The notes under the pieces are model-generated. The model saw only the letters and a program-made list of their open reading frames with translations. It had not been told where the DNA came from and searched no databases. Of a DNA stretch of 22,951 nucleotides, positions 1-8,147 are shown one piece after another. The position numbers and the translations under genes were made by a program. Each line of letters begins with the position of its first letter. Positions within the stretch are counted from its first letter, which is position 1. The DNA is taken from assembly GCA_050480245.1 (NCBI GenBank), contig JBCNEQ010000050.1. The stretch is one strand, 5' to 3'. Source of the DNA: Anoxybacillus sp050480245. Its GTDB lineage: Bacteria > Bacillota > Bacilli > Bacillales > Anoxybacillaceae.

Positions 1-68
1 AAAGAGCACCTCTTTCCTGGGTTTGTTTGTGTGGTTACTTACATTCTACAGGAAAGGTGCTCTTTTTT
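1..68 (+). terminator. Intrinsic terminator of an upstream gene
   Basis: The left arm AAAGAGCACC...TTTCCTG pairs with CAGGAAAGGTGCTCTTT across a roughly 30-nt loop, with a 2-nt bulge, and a run of six T follows. It should end transcription of a plus-strand gene lying left of the window. The A-rich left flank may let it act in both directions. Confidence 0.75.
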
Positions 69-109
69 CTATGTTTTTATGGATATTATTGGTTAATCAA
101 CACACGTGG

Positions 110-136
110 TTGTCAATATTTTTGTTATTCTATAAT
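110..136 (+). promoter_or_regulatory. Putative promoter of the sirtuin operon
   Basis: A perfect -10 box TATAAT lies at 131-136. The best -35 candidate is TTGTCA at 110-115, but the spacer is only 15 nt, so the -35 assignment is weak. It sits about 45 nt upstream of the sirtuin start, after the preceding terminator, where a promoter is expected. Confidence 0.4.
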
Positions 137-179
137 TAATCCCCATTAACTTTTAATAAAACGTTAGGAAGGTGGAGCT

Positions 180-902
180 ATGTTAGCGCAATGGTTAAAG
201 ACGTCTAGGTATACGGTTGTGCTTACAGGTGCTGGAATGTCGACAGAAAGCGGACTTCCTGATTTCCGTTCGGCGCAGACAGGATTATGGAGTAAGGAAA
301 ACCCGCAACAGCTGGCAAGTACATACGCACTCGAGCACAATCGGGATGAGTTTACCGCATTTTATCAATATCGTATTCGTACGCTTCACCAATGCAAACC
401 GCATGCAGGACATATCATTTTAGCCGAGTGGCAGAAACGCGGAATCGTCCAAAGCATCATTACGCAAAATGTGGACGGATTTCATCAGCAAGCAGGCAGT
501 GAAAACGTGATCGAACTTCACGGATCATTGAGAACGGTTCACTGTCAACGATGTCATAAAGTGTATGATAGCAACCTGTATATCAATGAACAATTTAATT
601 GCGCTTGTGGCGGTTTTTTGCGACCGTCTGTCGTCTTATTTGGCGAATCTCTTCCATCAGATGCGATCGATCAGGCATGGTTGGCTTCGCAAAAAGCGGA
701 ATTATTGATCGTATTAGGCTCTTCTTTACAAGTATCGCCAGCCAATCAACTGCCCCTCATAGCGAAACGAAACGGTGCCAAGCTGGCCATTGTCAATATG
801 GAACCGACGGAATTGGATGAATGGGCGGATTTCGTCGTCCATCATCGAAAAATCGGTGAAGTTCTTAAAGAAATGGATCATGAGTTAAAAGCGGGGGAAT
901 GA
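180..902 (+). CDS. NAD-dependent protein deacylase, sirtuin (Sir2) family
   Basis: Sirtuins remove acyl groups from lysines of cytoplasmic proteins, using NAD+ and releasing nicotinamide and O-acyl-ADP-ribose. The 240-residue protein shows the family motifs in order: the NAD-binding GAGMSTESGLPDFRS at 17-31, TQNVD at 95-99, the catalytic HG at 114-115, two zinc cysteine pairs (C122/C125 and C141/C143), FGE at 154-156, GSSLQVSPA at 180-188 and IVN at 204-206. The length fits bacterial SrtN/CobB proteins. Tyr62 and Arg65 form a YxxR arrangement that in some sirtuins favours succinyl or malonyl lysine; this specificity is inference. The start follows AGGAAGGTGGAG. The stop lies 4 nt before the fructosamine-kinase-like gene, so the two are probably co-transcribed. 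Confidence 0.95.
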   Translation: MLAQWLKTSRYTVVLTGAGMSTESGLPDFRSAQTGLWSKENPQQLASTYALEHNRDEFTAFYQYRIRTLHQCKPHAGHIILAEWQKRGIVQSIITQNVDGFHQQAGSENVIELHGSLRTVHCQRCHKVYDSNLYINEQFNCACGGFLRPSVVLFGESLPSDAIDQAWLASQKAELLIVLGSSLQVSPANQLPLIAKRNGAKLAIVNMEPTELDEWADFVVHHRKIGEVLKEMDHELKAGE

Positions 903-906
903 AAAT

Positions 907-1782
907 ATGAACGTTTTGGACATTTTGCGGAAGGCGCTTGACGACATTGGTGACCGAACAGCAATCATCCAGTGCCAAAGCGTGTCTGGGGGCGATATTA
1001 ACTCCGCCTATTATGTCAGAAGCAAGCATCGCTCGTATTTTGTAAAAGTAAACAAAAAGATTCCTCCTCGTTTTTTCAAAAGTGAAGCAGCTGGTCTCGA
1101 ATTGCTTCGAAAAATAAATACGGTTAAAGTCCCAAACGTATATTACGTCATGGAAGAAGAAAGCGGGGCATATGGTTTGCTTTTGCTTGAATGGATTGAA
1201 GGGGAAAAAACAGAACAAACAGCCGTATTGCTTGGTCAAGCAGTCGCTCAACTTCATCAATGTTATGGTCAGCATTTTGGTTTGGCTGAAGACAATTATA
1301 TCGGCCGACTACCACAAAAAAATGGATTATATGAAAATTGGATGGATTATTTTGTGAAATGCCGGCTTCTTCCGCAAATCCAATTAGCCGAACAAAAAGG
1401 AAGAATGCCGACAGCTAGACGAAATAAACTAGAAAAGTTGCTAGTTTCGCTCGAACGATGGCTTCCGCAGCAATGCCGCCCTTCTTTACTGCATGGTGAC
1501 CTTTGGGGAGGCAATTGGATTGTCGGTGCAAAAGGGATGCCTTACTTAATTGACCCTTCTGTGTTTTATGGCCATTATGAATTCGAGATCGCGTTTACGG
1601 AATTATTTGGCGGATTTCCAGATCAATTTTATGAAGCGTACAAGGAGATTCAACCGCTTTCTCCCGAATATGAGGAAAGAAAAGAGCTGTATCAACTGTT
1701 TTATCTGCTCGTTCACCTCAATTTATTTGGAGAAACATACGGTTATTCCGTCGATCGAATTTTGCAAAAGTATGTTGGATAA
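907..1782 (+). CDS. Fructosamine kinase family protein (ketosamine-3-kinase-like)
   Basis: This family has an aminoglycoside-phosphotransferase-like fold. Characterised members phosphorylate the sugar of fructosamine (glycated) lysines, making the adduct unstable so that the amine is restored. In 291 residues one sees a candidate ATP-binding lysine in FVKV (K47), Glu60 in the SEAAGL helix, the DNYIGRLPQ segment typical of fructosamine kinases at 129-137, the catalytic loop HGDLWGGN at 196-203 with Asp198, and the metal-binding IDPSVFYGHYE segment with Asp216. Length matches the family. The ATG follows a GCGGGGGA ribosome site overlapping the end of the sirtuin gene, suggesting translational coupling. 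The true substrate (protein fructosamines, ribulosamines or small molecules) cannot be read from sequence. Confidence 0.9.
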   Translation: MNVLDILRKALDDIGDRTAIIQCQSVSGGDINSAYYVRSKHRSYFVKVNKKIPPRFFKSEAAGLELLRKINTVKVPNVYYVMEEESGAYGLLLLEWIEGEKTEQTAVLLGQAVAQLHQCYGQHFGLAEDNYIGRLPQKNGLYENWMDYFVKCRLLPQIQLAEQKGRMPTARRNKLEKLLVSLERWLPQQCRPSLLHGDLWGGNWIVGAKGMPYLIDPSVFYGHYEFEIAFTELFGGFPDQFYEAYKEIQPLSPEYEERKELYQLFYLLVHLNLFGETYGYSVDRILQKYVG

Positions 1783-1787
1783 TTTTA

Positions 1788-1844
1788 CTAAAACAAGAAA
1801 GAGAGCGAAACACGGTTACAGTGAAGCTCTCTTTCTTGTTTTAG
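1788..1844. terminator. Bidirectional intrinsic terminator between convergent operons
   Basis: A perfect 19-bp inverted repeat (1788-1806 with 1826-1844), CTAAAACAAGAAAGAGAGC and its complement, surrounds a 19-nt loop. The outer stem is A/T rich on both sides and supplies a U-rich tail in each direction. It lies between the plus-strand fructosamine kinase gene and the 3' end of the minus-strand liv operon, so it can serve both. Confidence 0.85.
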
Positions 1845-1866
1845 ATGAACATTCCGGTACTCGATA

Positions 1867-2574
1867 TCAATGCCCTCCAAGATACGCCATCTTTACCTGT
1901 TCACTAGCGTTCAACTCTTCCGCTGAACCAGACAAAACAACACGGCCGGATTCAATGACATACGCCCGATCCGCCACAGAAAGTGCCATATTCGCGTTTT
2001 GTTCCACTAGCAAGATGGTCGTTCCCGATGAATTAATTTCTTCAATAATTCGGAAAATCGTTTTGACTAGCAAAGGGGCAAGGCCCATAGATGGTTCATC
2101 TAAAAGGAGGAGACGCGGACGTGCCATTAATGCACGGCCTATGGCCAACATTTGTTGTTCACCACCCGACAACGTTCCAGCAAGTTGCTTTCTACGTTCA
2201 TGAAGCCGAGGAAACAGATGATACACTTTCTCAAAATCCTTCTGAATTTCATTTTTATCCTTCCTTAAAAAGGCACCCAACTCTAAATTTTCTTCCACAG
2301 TCATATTGGCAAAAATGCGACGGCCTTCCGGAACATGAGAAATTCCTTGTTTGACAATCATCTGAGCGGCTTTGCCTGCAATCGATTGCCCTTCATACAA
2401 AATATCTCCATTTTTTGGTTTTAACAATCCGGAAATCGTCTTTAACAATGTGCTCTTGCCAGCGCCGTTTGCTCCAATGAATGTGACGATTTCTCCTTCA
2501 TTTATTTCAAGTGAAACCCCTTTTAACGCTTGAATATTCCCGTAAAATACATCAATGTTTTCTACTTTTAGCAT
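1867..2574 (-). CDS. livF: Branched-chain amino acid ABC transporter, ATP-binding protein LivF
   Basis: This is one of two ATPases that power uptake of leucine, isoleucine and valine (LIV/HAAT family). The 235-residue protein has Walker A GANGAGKST at 34-42, a Q-loop region near VPEGRRIF at 81-88, the ABC signature LSGGEQ at 135-140, Walker B LLLLDEP at 155-161, and a switch histidine position replaced by LLVEQN, as is usual in LivF. Its ATG overlaps the livG stop codon in a TAATG, indicating translational coupling. It is last in the operon and is followed by the bidirectional terminator. Substrate preference within branched-chain and other hydrophobic amino acids is not resolved by sequence. 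Confidence 0.95.
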   Translation of the reverse strand: MLKVENIDVFYGNIQALKGVSLEINEGEIVTFIGANGAGKSTLLKTISGLLKPKNGDILYEGQSIAGKAAQMIVKQGISHVPEGRRIFANMTVEENLELGAFLRKDKNEIQKDFEKVYHLFPRLHERRKQLAGTLSGGEQQMLAIGRALMARPRLLLLDEPSMGLAPLLVKTIFRIIEEINSSGTTILLVEQNANMALSVADRAYVIESGRVVLSGSAEELNASEQVKMAYLGGH

Positions 2575-3353
2575 TATGACACCTCCTCGCCGAGATACGC
2601 TTCAATGACTTTAGGATGATTCCGGATCTCTTCAGGTGTACCATGCGCGATGAGCTGTCCGTGATCAAGCACGTAAATTCGTTCGCATACTCCCATCACA
2701 AGAGACATATCATGCTCAATAAGTAAAATGGTTAAATTGAACTTTTCTCTTATAAAAGCAATTAAATTCATCAGTTCCTTTGTTTCCTGCGGATTCATTC
2801 CCGCTGCAGGCTCATCAAGCAACAATAATTTTGGATGTGCCGCCAACGCCCTGGCAATTTCTAAACGCCGTTGCTGACCGTATGGCAAATTTTTCGCTTT
2901 TTCATACATAAAACCCTCAAGCTTAAAAATTTTTAAAAATTCGATTGCCTTTTCTTCGATTTCTTTTTCACCGGAAAAATGAGAAGGTAAACGAATAATG
3001 GAACTTAAAATGGAATGACGAGCCAGAGAATGGTATGCAACCTTTACGTTATCAAGTACGGAAAGTTCACCGAACAAACGAATGTTTTGGAACGTACGAC
3101 TAATCCCTTTTCGTGTAATTTTGTAAGGGGGTAGCCCGTTTAGCTTTTCATTCCCTAATACAATGCTACCTTCTGTCGGTTCATATACACCTGTCAGCAG
3201 GTTGAAGAAAGTCGTTTTACCAGCCCCATTTGGTCCAATTAAACCAATCAATTCCCCCGGATATAATTCGATGTTTACGTCAGACAATGCTTTTAAGCCG
3301 CCAAATTGAATGCCGACATGATCAACTTTAAGCAACGGTGTGTTAGTTGTCAT
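2574..3353 (-). CDS. livG: Branched-chain amino acid ABC transporter, ATP-binding protein LivG
   Basis: This is the second ATPase of the LIV transporter, partnering LivF. From the chosen start (MTTNTPLL) the product is 259 residues. Walker A GPNGAGKTT is at 40-48, followed by the GISRTFQNIRLF Q-loop segment characteristic of LivG, the signature YGQQRRLEIARAL, Walker B KLLLLDEP with AAGMNP, and the switch region LLIEHDM. An upstream in-frame codon at 3383 would give 10 more residues, but the ribosome site AAGGGGG sits 8 nt before the ATG at 3353, so I chose that. The gene overlaps the livM 3' end by 11 nt and the livF start by 1 nt. Confidence 0.95.
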   Translation of the reverse strand: MTTNTPLLKVDHVGIQFGGLKALSDVNIELYPGELIGLIGPNGAGKTTFFNLLTGVYEPTEGSIVLGNEKLNGLPPYKITRKGISRTFQNIRLFGELSVLDNVKVAYHSLARHSILSSIIRLPSHFSGEKEIEEKAIEFLKIFKLEGFMYEKAKNLPYGQQRRLEIARALAAHPKLLLLDEPAAGMNPQETKELMNLIAFIREKFNLTILLIEHDMSLVMGVCERIYVLDHGQLIAHGTPEEIRNHPKVIEAYLGEEVS

Positions 3354-4302
3354 TCTGTTTTCCCCCTTCAGCCGCTCTACCAAACTTGATGAATGAAGTC
3401 AATTCTTGCGTACCTAACAATCCTTTTGGACGGTACAACATGACCAATATGAGCACTAAACTGTACAGGATCATTCGAGTCTCCGGATATTCTTGAAGGA
3501 ACGTAGAAACAATTGTCAACAGAATCGCAGCGATTACTGCGCCAGACATGCTTCCTAATCCTCCAAGCACAACAAAAATCAAAATATCAAATGACTTCAA
3601 AAAACCAAAATTCGTTGGCTGAATAATATAGAAGTTATGCGCATAGAGACCTCCAGCAATGCCGGCAAAAAAAGAGCCAATCACAAACGCTGTCACTTTA
3701 TAGTACGTTGTATTAATCCCCATAGAATCCGCTGCAATTTCATCCTCACGAATCGAAATGCAGGCACGGCCATGAGTGGAATTTGTAAAGTTTGCAATGA
3801 CAATAATGGCGATAAGCATGCAGGCAAATACCCACGGCCAAGTTGTGAGGTGGGTTACCGTCATCCCGCTGGCACCGCCAACATAGTCTACGTTTAACAG
3901 AATAATGCGTACGATTTCTCCAAAACCAAGTGTAGCGATCGCCAAATAATCCCCCTTTAGACGAAGGGTAGGAATACCAATTAAAAGCCCTGCTACAGCA
4001 GCAGTAACACCACCGACCAGTAAAGCAAGTGAAAACGGCATTTGCAGTTTCATTGTCATAACGGCAGACGCATAGGCGCCCACAGCAAGAAATCCGGCAT
4101 GACCAATGGAAAACTGTCCTGTAATTCCAATAATGAGATGAAGACTGACGGCTAGGATAATATTAATAGCCATATAAAACAGGGTATTGATATAAAAGGA
4201 ATTAAGTATTCCTCTCGATATCAATAGCTGAACCACTATAAAAAACACAATCGCTAACACCATTGACAGCCAAAATCCATTGATTCGTTTGAAAATTGTC
4301 AT
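3343..4302 (-). CDS. livM: Branched-chain amino acid ABC transporter, permease LivM
   Basis: This is an integral membrane permease of the LIV transporter that pairs with LivH to form the translocation channel. The 319-residue protein has about eight to nine hydrophobic spans, the GQFSIGHAGFLAVGAY segment near 62-77, and the conserved GDYLAIATLGFGEI and GRACISIREDEIAA (EAA-like, ATPase-docking) segments. GGLGSMSG sits near the C-terminus, followed by YRPKGLLG. It is shorter than the E. coli protein, as is common in Bacillota. The ribosome site AAGGAGGG lies 9 nt before the ATG and 15 nt separate it from livH. Confidence 0.94.
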   Translation of the reverse strand: MTIFKRINGFWLSMVLAIVFFIVVQLLISRGILNSFYINTLFYMAINIILAVSLHLIIGITGQFSIGHAGFLAVGAYASAVMTMKLQMPFSLALLVGGVTAAVAGLLIGIPTLRLKGDYLAIATLGFGEIVRIILLNVDYVGGASGMTVTHLTTWPWVFACMLIAIIVIANFTNSTHGRACISIREDEIAADSMGINTTYYKVTAFVIGSFFAGIAGGLYAHNFYIIQPTNFGFLKSFDILIFVVLGGLGSMSGAVIAAILLTIVSTFLQEYPETRMILYSLVLILVMLYRPKGLLGTQELTSFIKFGRAAEGGKQNDN

Positions 4303-4317
4303 GCTCTTCTACCCTCC

Positions 4318-5196
4318 TTACACTTTTTCTTTTACATTTTTTCCGAATAAACCCGATGGTCGGAAAATTAGAATAAGTATAAGAACGATAAAAGCCACTC
4401 CGTCACGCCAGAGTGAATATCCAAGGCCGCTTACAAGTGATTCAATCACACCAAGCACAAGACCGCCGACCATAGCCCCCGGAATGATGCCGATCCCACC
4501 TAACACTGCCGCTACGAAGGCTTTTAGACCTGGAATAATCCCCATAAGCGGTTCAATTTTAATATAGTAAATCCCGAAGATGACACCCGCAGCACCTGCC
4601 AAGGCAGATCCGATTGCAAACGTTGCGGATATTGTATTATCCACGTTAATCCCCATTAATCGAGCTGCTTCTGCATCATAAGAAACAGCACGCATGGCTT
4701 TCCCTATTTTCGTTTTATGAACGATTAACTGAAGGAGAATCATCAATACAATGGAAGTACAAAGTATTAATATAGACTGACTGCTAATTGTTACGCCAAA
4801 TAGTTCAATTTTTTTATCTGGTAGTATTGTCCCAGGATATGCTACTGGCTGAGCACCGCGTGCATAGATCATCCCGTATTCAATTAGAAGTGAAACCCCG
4901 ATTGCAGTGATTAGAACTGCAATTCTTGTAGCGTTTCTCAAAGGCTTATAAGCAATTCGTTCAATGAATACGCCCAATAATGCGCAGACAACCATGGCCA
5001 ATAGCAGCGCTGGGAAGAATCCTAGATGTAGACCTGTAATCGCATAAAATCCTACAAACGCACCTACCATAAACACGTCGCCATGAGCAAAATTAATAAG
5101 CCTCACTATTCCGTACACCATCGTATATCCGAGAGCGATTAGCGCATATATACTGCCAAGAGATATTCCGTTAACGAGTTGTTGAATGAGTTCCAT
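4318..5196 (-). CDS. livH: Branched-chain amino acid ABC transporter, permease LivH
   Basis: This is the first permease gene of the LIV transporter. The 292-residue, very hydrophobic protein begins with MELIQQLVNGISLGSIYAL, typical for LivH. It contains INFAHGDVFMVGA, the cytoplasmic EAA-like loop GKAMRAVSYDAEAARLMGI and AAVLGGIGIIPGAMVGG, and ends with the FRPSGLFG signature. About eight transmembrane spans are expected. The start follows AAGGAGAG. It is separated from the binding-protein gene by about 105 nt containing a G/C-rich hairpin that may lower its expression relative to that gene. Confidence 0.95.
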   Translation of the reverse strand: MELIQQLVNGISLGSIYALIALGYTMVYGIVRLINFAHGDVFMVGAFVGFYAITGLHLGFFPALLLAMVVCALLGVFIERIAYKPLRNATRIAVLITAIGVSLLIEYGMIYARGAQPVAYPGTILPDKKIELFGVTISSQSILILCTSIVLMILLQLIVHKTKIGKAMRAVSYDAEAARLMGINVDNTISATFAIGSALAGAAGVIFGIYYIKIEPLMGIIPGLKAFVAAVLGGIGIIPGAMVGGLVLGVIESLVSGLGYSLWRDGVAFIVLILILIFRPSGLFGKNVKEKV

Positions 5197-5253
5197 ATTT
5201 GCACTCTCCTTGGGAAGTACTGTTATTTCTTTTAGAAGGATTAGACGCTATTA

Positions 5254-5279
5254 AAATAGGGGGGACATGCCCCCTATTT
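5254..5279 (-). terminator. Intercistronic hairpin, likely partial terminator between the binding-protein gene and livH
   Basis: A perfect 10-bp stem AAATAGGGGG/CCCCCTATTT with a short loop is followed on the minus strand by TTTTAATAG, a weak U-tract. Its position after the binding-protein gene and before the permease gene is classic for a leaky terminator or mRNA-stabilising hairpin that gives binding-protein excess over the membrane components. A second small hairpin with 7-bp arms, ATACCAT/ATGGTAT, spans 5285-5302 at the stop codon. Confidence 0.65.
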
Positions 5280-5301
5280 GATTCATACCATGATGATGGT
5301 A

Positions 5302-6495
5302 TTATGGATTCACTTTTGTTTTAAACTGCTGCTCACCGTTTTTATATTCAAGAATAGCGGCAGATTTAATTGGGTCATGGTTCTCATCAAGAGTCAATGT
5401 TCCTGATACAAGAGAGAGGTCTTTCGTTTGTGCGAGTGCTTCTTTAATTTTCACCGGATCTGCATCTCCCGCGCGTTTAATAGCATCAGCAAGGAAATAC
5501 GCCGTATCATATCCAAGCGCGTTAAACGCATCCGGAGATTTATTGTATTTCGCTTTAAATGCTTTTATGAAATCCTGGATTTTAGGATCTGGATCGCCGG
5601 AAGAATAGTGGTTTGTAATAAATGTATTATTTAAAGCTTCTGGGCCAGCTATTTCGACAAGAGTTGGAGAATCCCATCCGTCACCGCCCATAATCGGAAC
5701 TTTAATACCAAGTTCACGGGCTTGCTTCACAATTAGTCCTACTTCTTCATAGTAACCAGGTAAGAACAAAAATTCTGGATTAGCTGATTTAATCCGTGTA
5801 AGAGTCGCTCGGAAATCGGTGTCTTTTGCAACATAGGCTTCTTCCGCTACAATCTTTCCGCCGTTTTCCTCAAATGCTTTCTTAAAAGAGGAAGCAAGTC
5901 CTTTTGAATAATCACTAGAACTATCAATGAGAATAGCTGCATTTTTTACTTTCAAATCATCAATTGCGAATTTAGCTGCTACCGTACCTTGGAAAGGATC
6001 AATGAAGCATGTTCGGAATACAAAGTCGTTTACTTTGCCGTCTTTATTGGTGATAGTAGGATTCGTTCCAGAAGGTGTAATTAACGGAATTTTGTTATCC
6101 TGTGCAACTTGGACCTGAGCGAGCGTATTTGTACTTGTTGCTGCTCCTATAATCGCTACAACTTTATCTTGGCTAATCAGTTTAATAGCTCCGCTAGTCG
6201 CTTCCGCTGCATCAGATTTATTATCTACTTTTACAAGTTCAATTTTTTTTCCGTTAATGCCTTCTTTATTAATCTCCTCAATCGCTAGTTCCAGACCTTC
6301 AGCAATGGATTGTCCATATGAAGCCGCTCCACCAGACAATTCAAGGTTAGCGCCAATTTTTATTGTATCGCCGCCCCCTCCATTATTGTCTGATGAATTC
6401 GTTCCAGCATTTTGAGTTCCGCCATTACATCCTACCATTAGACCAGCAGTGATCATAAGTGACATAAAAACTCCAACTAATTTTTTCTTTTTCAT
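5302..6495 (-). CDS. Branched-chain amino acid ABC transporter, substrate-binding lipoprotein
   Basis: This is an extracellular, membrane-anchored binding protein (LivJ/LivK/BraC type, periplasmic-binding fold I) that delivers branched-chain amino acids to LivHMGF. It has a basic start (KKKK), a hydrophobic segment and the lipobox LMVGC, so Cys23 should be lipidated, followed by a Gly/Asn/Ser-rich linker. Family segments include IKIGANLELSGGAASYGQS, VVAIIGAATSTNT, IPLITPSGTNPTIT and TCFIDPFQGTVAAKFA, the last lying in the ligand hinge region. Two tandem ATGs are possible. GGAGG lies only 3 nt from the first and 6 nt from the second, so I chose the second, giving 397 residues. It is the first gene of the operon. 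Confidence 0.94.
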   Translation of the reverse strand: MKKKKLVGVFMSLMITAGLMVGCNGGTQNAGTNSSDNNGGGGDTIKIGANLELSGGAASYGQSIAEGLELAIEEINKEGINGKKIELVKVDNKSDAAEATSGAIKLISQDKVVAIIGAATSTNTLAQVQVAQDNKIPLITPSGTNPTITNKDGKVNDFVFRTCFIDPFQGTVAAKFAIDDLKVKNAAILIDSSSDYSKGLASSFKKAFEENGGKIVAEEAYVAKDTDFRATLTRIKSANPEFLFLPGYYEEVGLIVKQARELGIKVPIMGGDGWDSPTLVEIAGPEALNNTFITNHYSSGDPDPKIQDFIKAFKAKYNKSPDAFNALGYDTAYFLADAIKRAGDADPVKIKEALAQTKDLSLVSGTLTLDENHDPIKSAAILEYKNGEQQFKTKVNP

Positions 6496-6498
6496 CAT

Positions 6499-6872
6499 TT
6501 ACCTCCATCATAAAAAATTTTTTAAAATTTTCGACTAACTACAGATCCCTTCTATAACTAAATCCACATCCCCCCATACCTTTTTATAAACAACAAACAG
6601 AATAACTTTTCTCAATTGATTTGATTTTATAAAAATTCTTTCTTCTCGTCTAGATGTATAATAAAATTACTTAAAAAATTACGAATCATTTTGAATGCAT
6701 ATGTCTTTTTACTATCTAAAAATTAATAACCAATCTACATATAATGAACGTTTATAACCTTTATTTCCCTTTCTTAGCTTTTTTGATCCATCCATCGTTC
6801 TTTATCAACTGTTACTTTTGGGTTAAAATTAATTTGCTTTTAAGGAATAATTTATTAATGAAAATAATAAAG
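6499..6872. other. Long AT-rich intergenic region upstream of the liv operon
   Basis: About 370 nt without a credible gene. It must contain the promoter and leader of the minus-strand liv operon. It is strongly A/T rich with several TATAAA-like hexamers (for example on the minus strand near 6585-6590), but I could not pair any of them with a good -35 at proper spacing. A GAAAATTTT tract just upstream of the ribosome site resembles half of a CodY site but does not match well enough to call. No T-box or riboswitch motif was recognised. Confidence 0.5.
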
Positions 6873-6917
6873 AAGCTGACTCATCATCGCTCAAAAGCGA
6901 TGTTTTGAGTCAGCTCC
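6873..6917 (-). terminator. Intrinsic terminator overlapping the end of the PanE-like gene
   Basis: The outer stem AGCTGACTCA/TGAGTCAGCT (6874-6883 with 6906-6915) encloses an inner stem ATCGCT/AGCGAT (6886-6891 with 6896-6901). On the minus strand it is followed by TCTTTATTATTTTC. The reductase stop codon lies inside the hairpin, so the last few codons form its arm. Confidence 0.8.
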
Positions 6918-7829
6918 TCGCTGTTGTTCATATAGTTTCAAATGATGATAAACCGCTTTTAGCAGCGGTGTGTCAATGTGGTACTGTTGGGCAAGTTTCA
7001 ATAAATAACCTTGAAGATGGTCTGCTTCCACCATTTGTCCTTTTTCCATGTCACGCTGCATCGAAGACTTCATCTCTGGTGCCAATTTGTTCATTTGCTC
7101 TAACTGTTTCTCCTCAATCTGTTCAGCGATCGGCGCCCCGTGCGCTCTCATCACGGCCGCGATTTCTTTCAGCAATCTCAAAATGATTTCTTGTCCATAT
7201 TCCCCAGCGCGAATTGGACCGATCGGAGCCCGGAATAATGTCGTTACTCCCGACATCGTCGCAATAAACAAATATTTATGCCACATATCCGTGGCAATCT
7301 GATCACTCAAATGAAAATGTGCATTGCAACCCGTGAATAACTGTTCGAGTTTCTTCACTCTTTCCGTGATTTCCCCTGACCATTCACCAAACTTTACGTC
7401 ATGTGACGAACTGGATTGAACGATCGTTCCTTGCTCATCTAATGTCGTTTCGATAAAACAGAGACCGCCTAATACGTTCTCTTTCCCAAACTCGCTCCAA
7501 AGCAGATCCATATGCGCCATGCCATTTAACAACGGCAAAATGAGCGTCTCCTTACCGACATATGGTTTAACATCTTGAATCGCTTCGTGCAAATGATAAG
7601 CCTTATTCGAAAAAATAACAAGATCAAATGCCTCTGCCTTTTCCCCTGCCATGATCGTTTTTGGCGTTAACACGGTATTCCCATGAACGCTTTGAATCAC
7701 TAACCCTCGTTCTTGCAACTGTTGTTTTCGCCGTTTACGCACAAGAAATGTCACATCAATCCCTTTTTCCAACAACCGACCGCCAAAATATCCCCCCACT
7801 GCACCGGCGCCGACAACTAATACGCGCAT
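6891..7829 (-). CDS. panE: 2-dehydropantoate 2-reductase (ketopantoate reductase, ApbA/PanE family)
   Basis: PanE reduces ketopantoate to pantoate with NADPH in pantothenate and CoA biosynthesis. From the chosen start (MRVLVVGAG) the protein has 312 residues with the Rossmann motif GAGAVGGYFGG at 7-17. The NADP-binding segment LVRKRRKQQL follows. Other family segments are FSNKAYHL, LLNGMAHMD, GGLCFIETTL, the catalytic-lysine segment MWHKYLFIA, and a C-terminal domain with KSSMQRDMEKG and EADHLQGYLL. The upstream start at 7862 would add 11 residues, but AAGGGGG lies 8 nt before the ATG at 7829. It is not beside other pantothenate genes, so it may be a paralogue acting on another 2-oxo acid. 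Confidence 0.88.
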   Translation of the reverse strand: MRVLVVGAGAVGGYFGGRLLEKGIDVTFLVRKRRKQQLQERGLVIQSVHGNTVLTPKTIMAGEKAEAFDLVIFSNKAYHLHEAIQDVKPYVGKETLILPLLNGMAHMDLLWSEFGKENVLGGLCFIETTLDEQGTIVQSSSSHDVKFGEWSGEITERVKKLEQLFTGCNAHFHLSDQIATDMWHKYLFIATMSGVTTLFRAPIGPIRAGEYGQEIILRLLKEIAAVMRAHGAPIAEQIEEKQLEQMNKLAPEMKSSMQRDMEKGQMVEADHLQGYLLKLAQQYHIDTPLLKAVYHHLKLYEQQRGADSKHRF

Positions 7830-7908
7830 CCATGATTCCCCCTTATGAAACATAGCTAACAATCAAGATCAGTAGATGGAACAATTTCAAATCCGTCTTC
7901 ATTCACGC

Positions 7909-7944
7909 AAGAGAAAAGGGAGAGGATGGTCTCCCTTTTCTCTT
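7909..7944 (-). terminator. Hairpin terminator after the cstA-ybdD operon
   Basis: A 15-bp perfect stem (AAGAGAAAAGGGAGA with its complement, loop GGATGG) begins at the last base of the YbdD-like stop codon. The minus-strand 3' arm ends in CCCTTTTCTCTT, which provides the U-rich stretch inside the stem rather than after it, so efficiency is uncertain. Confidence 0.65.
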
Positions 7945-8147
7945 TAGCAACAACGTGACACTTTCCCGCCTTTGCCGTTATATCTCGCCTCTTGTACCTC
8001 GCAAAAAAACTCTTTACGCGACTTAATCGGTTCTCCGGGATGGTGTGTTTTCATATGCTCAACATATTTTTCGTAATTCGGCACCCCAACAAGCAAGTCA
8101 AGAAATTGTCTGCGATAGGCAAGAATCGTTTCTAGAAACTTACGCAT
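7944..8147 (-). CDS. YbdD/YjiX family small protein, CstA partner
   Basis: A 67-residue cytoplasmic protein of the YbdD/YjiX (DUF466) family, almost always encoded directly after CstA-type transporters. In enterobacteria YbdD and YjiX are needed for pyruvate uptake by CstA and BtsT. Recognisable features are the NYEKYVEHM and HHPGEPI segments and the C-terminal KEFF..EVQEARYNGKGG(K)VSRCC. The last part resembles the family end with arginine and cysteine. The ATG overlaps the 3' end of cstA by 8 nt, so the two are translationally coupled. No signal or membrane segment is present. Confidence 0.88.
   Translation of the reverse strand: MRKFLETILAYRRQFLDLLVGVPNYEKYVEHMKTHHPGEPIKSRKEFFCEVQEARYNGKGGKVSRCC

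Noticed and set aside
6499..6560. CodY box upstream of the liv operon
   Set aside because: The best candidate around AATTTTCGACTAACT matches only about 10 of 15 consensus positions, too weak to call in an AT-rich region.
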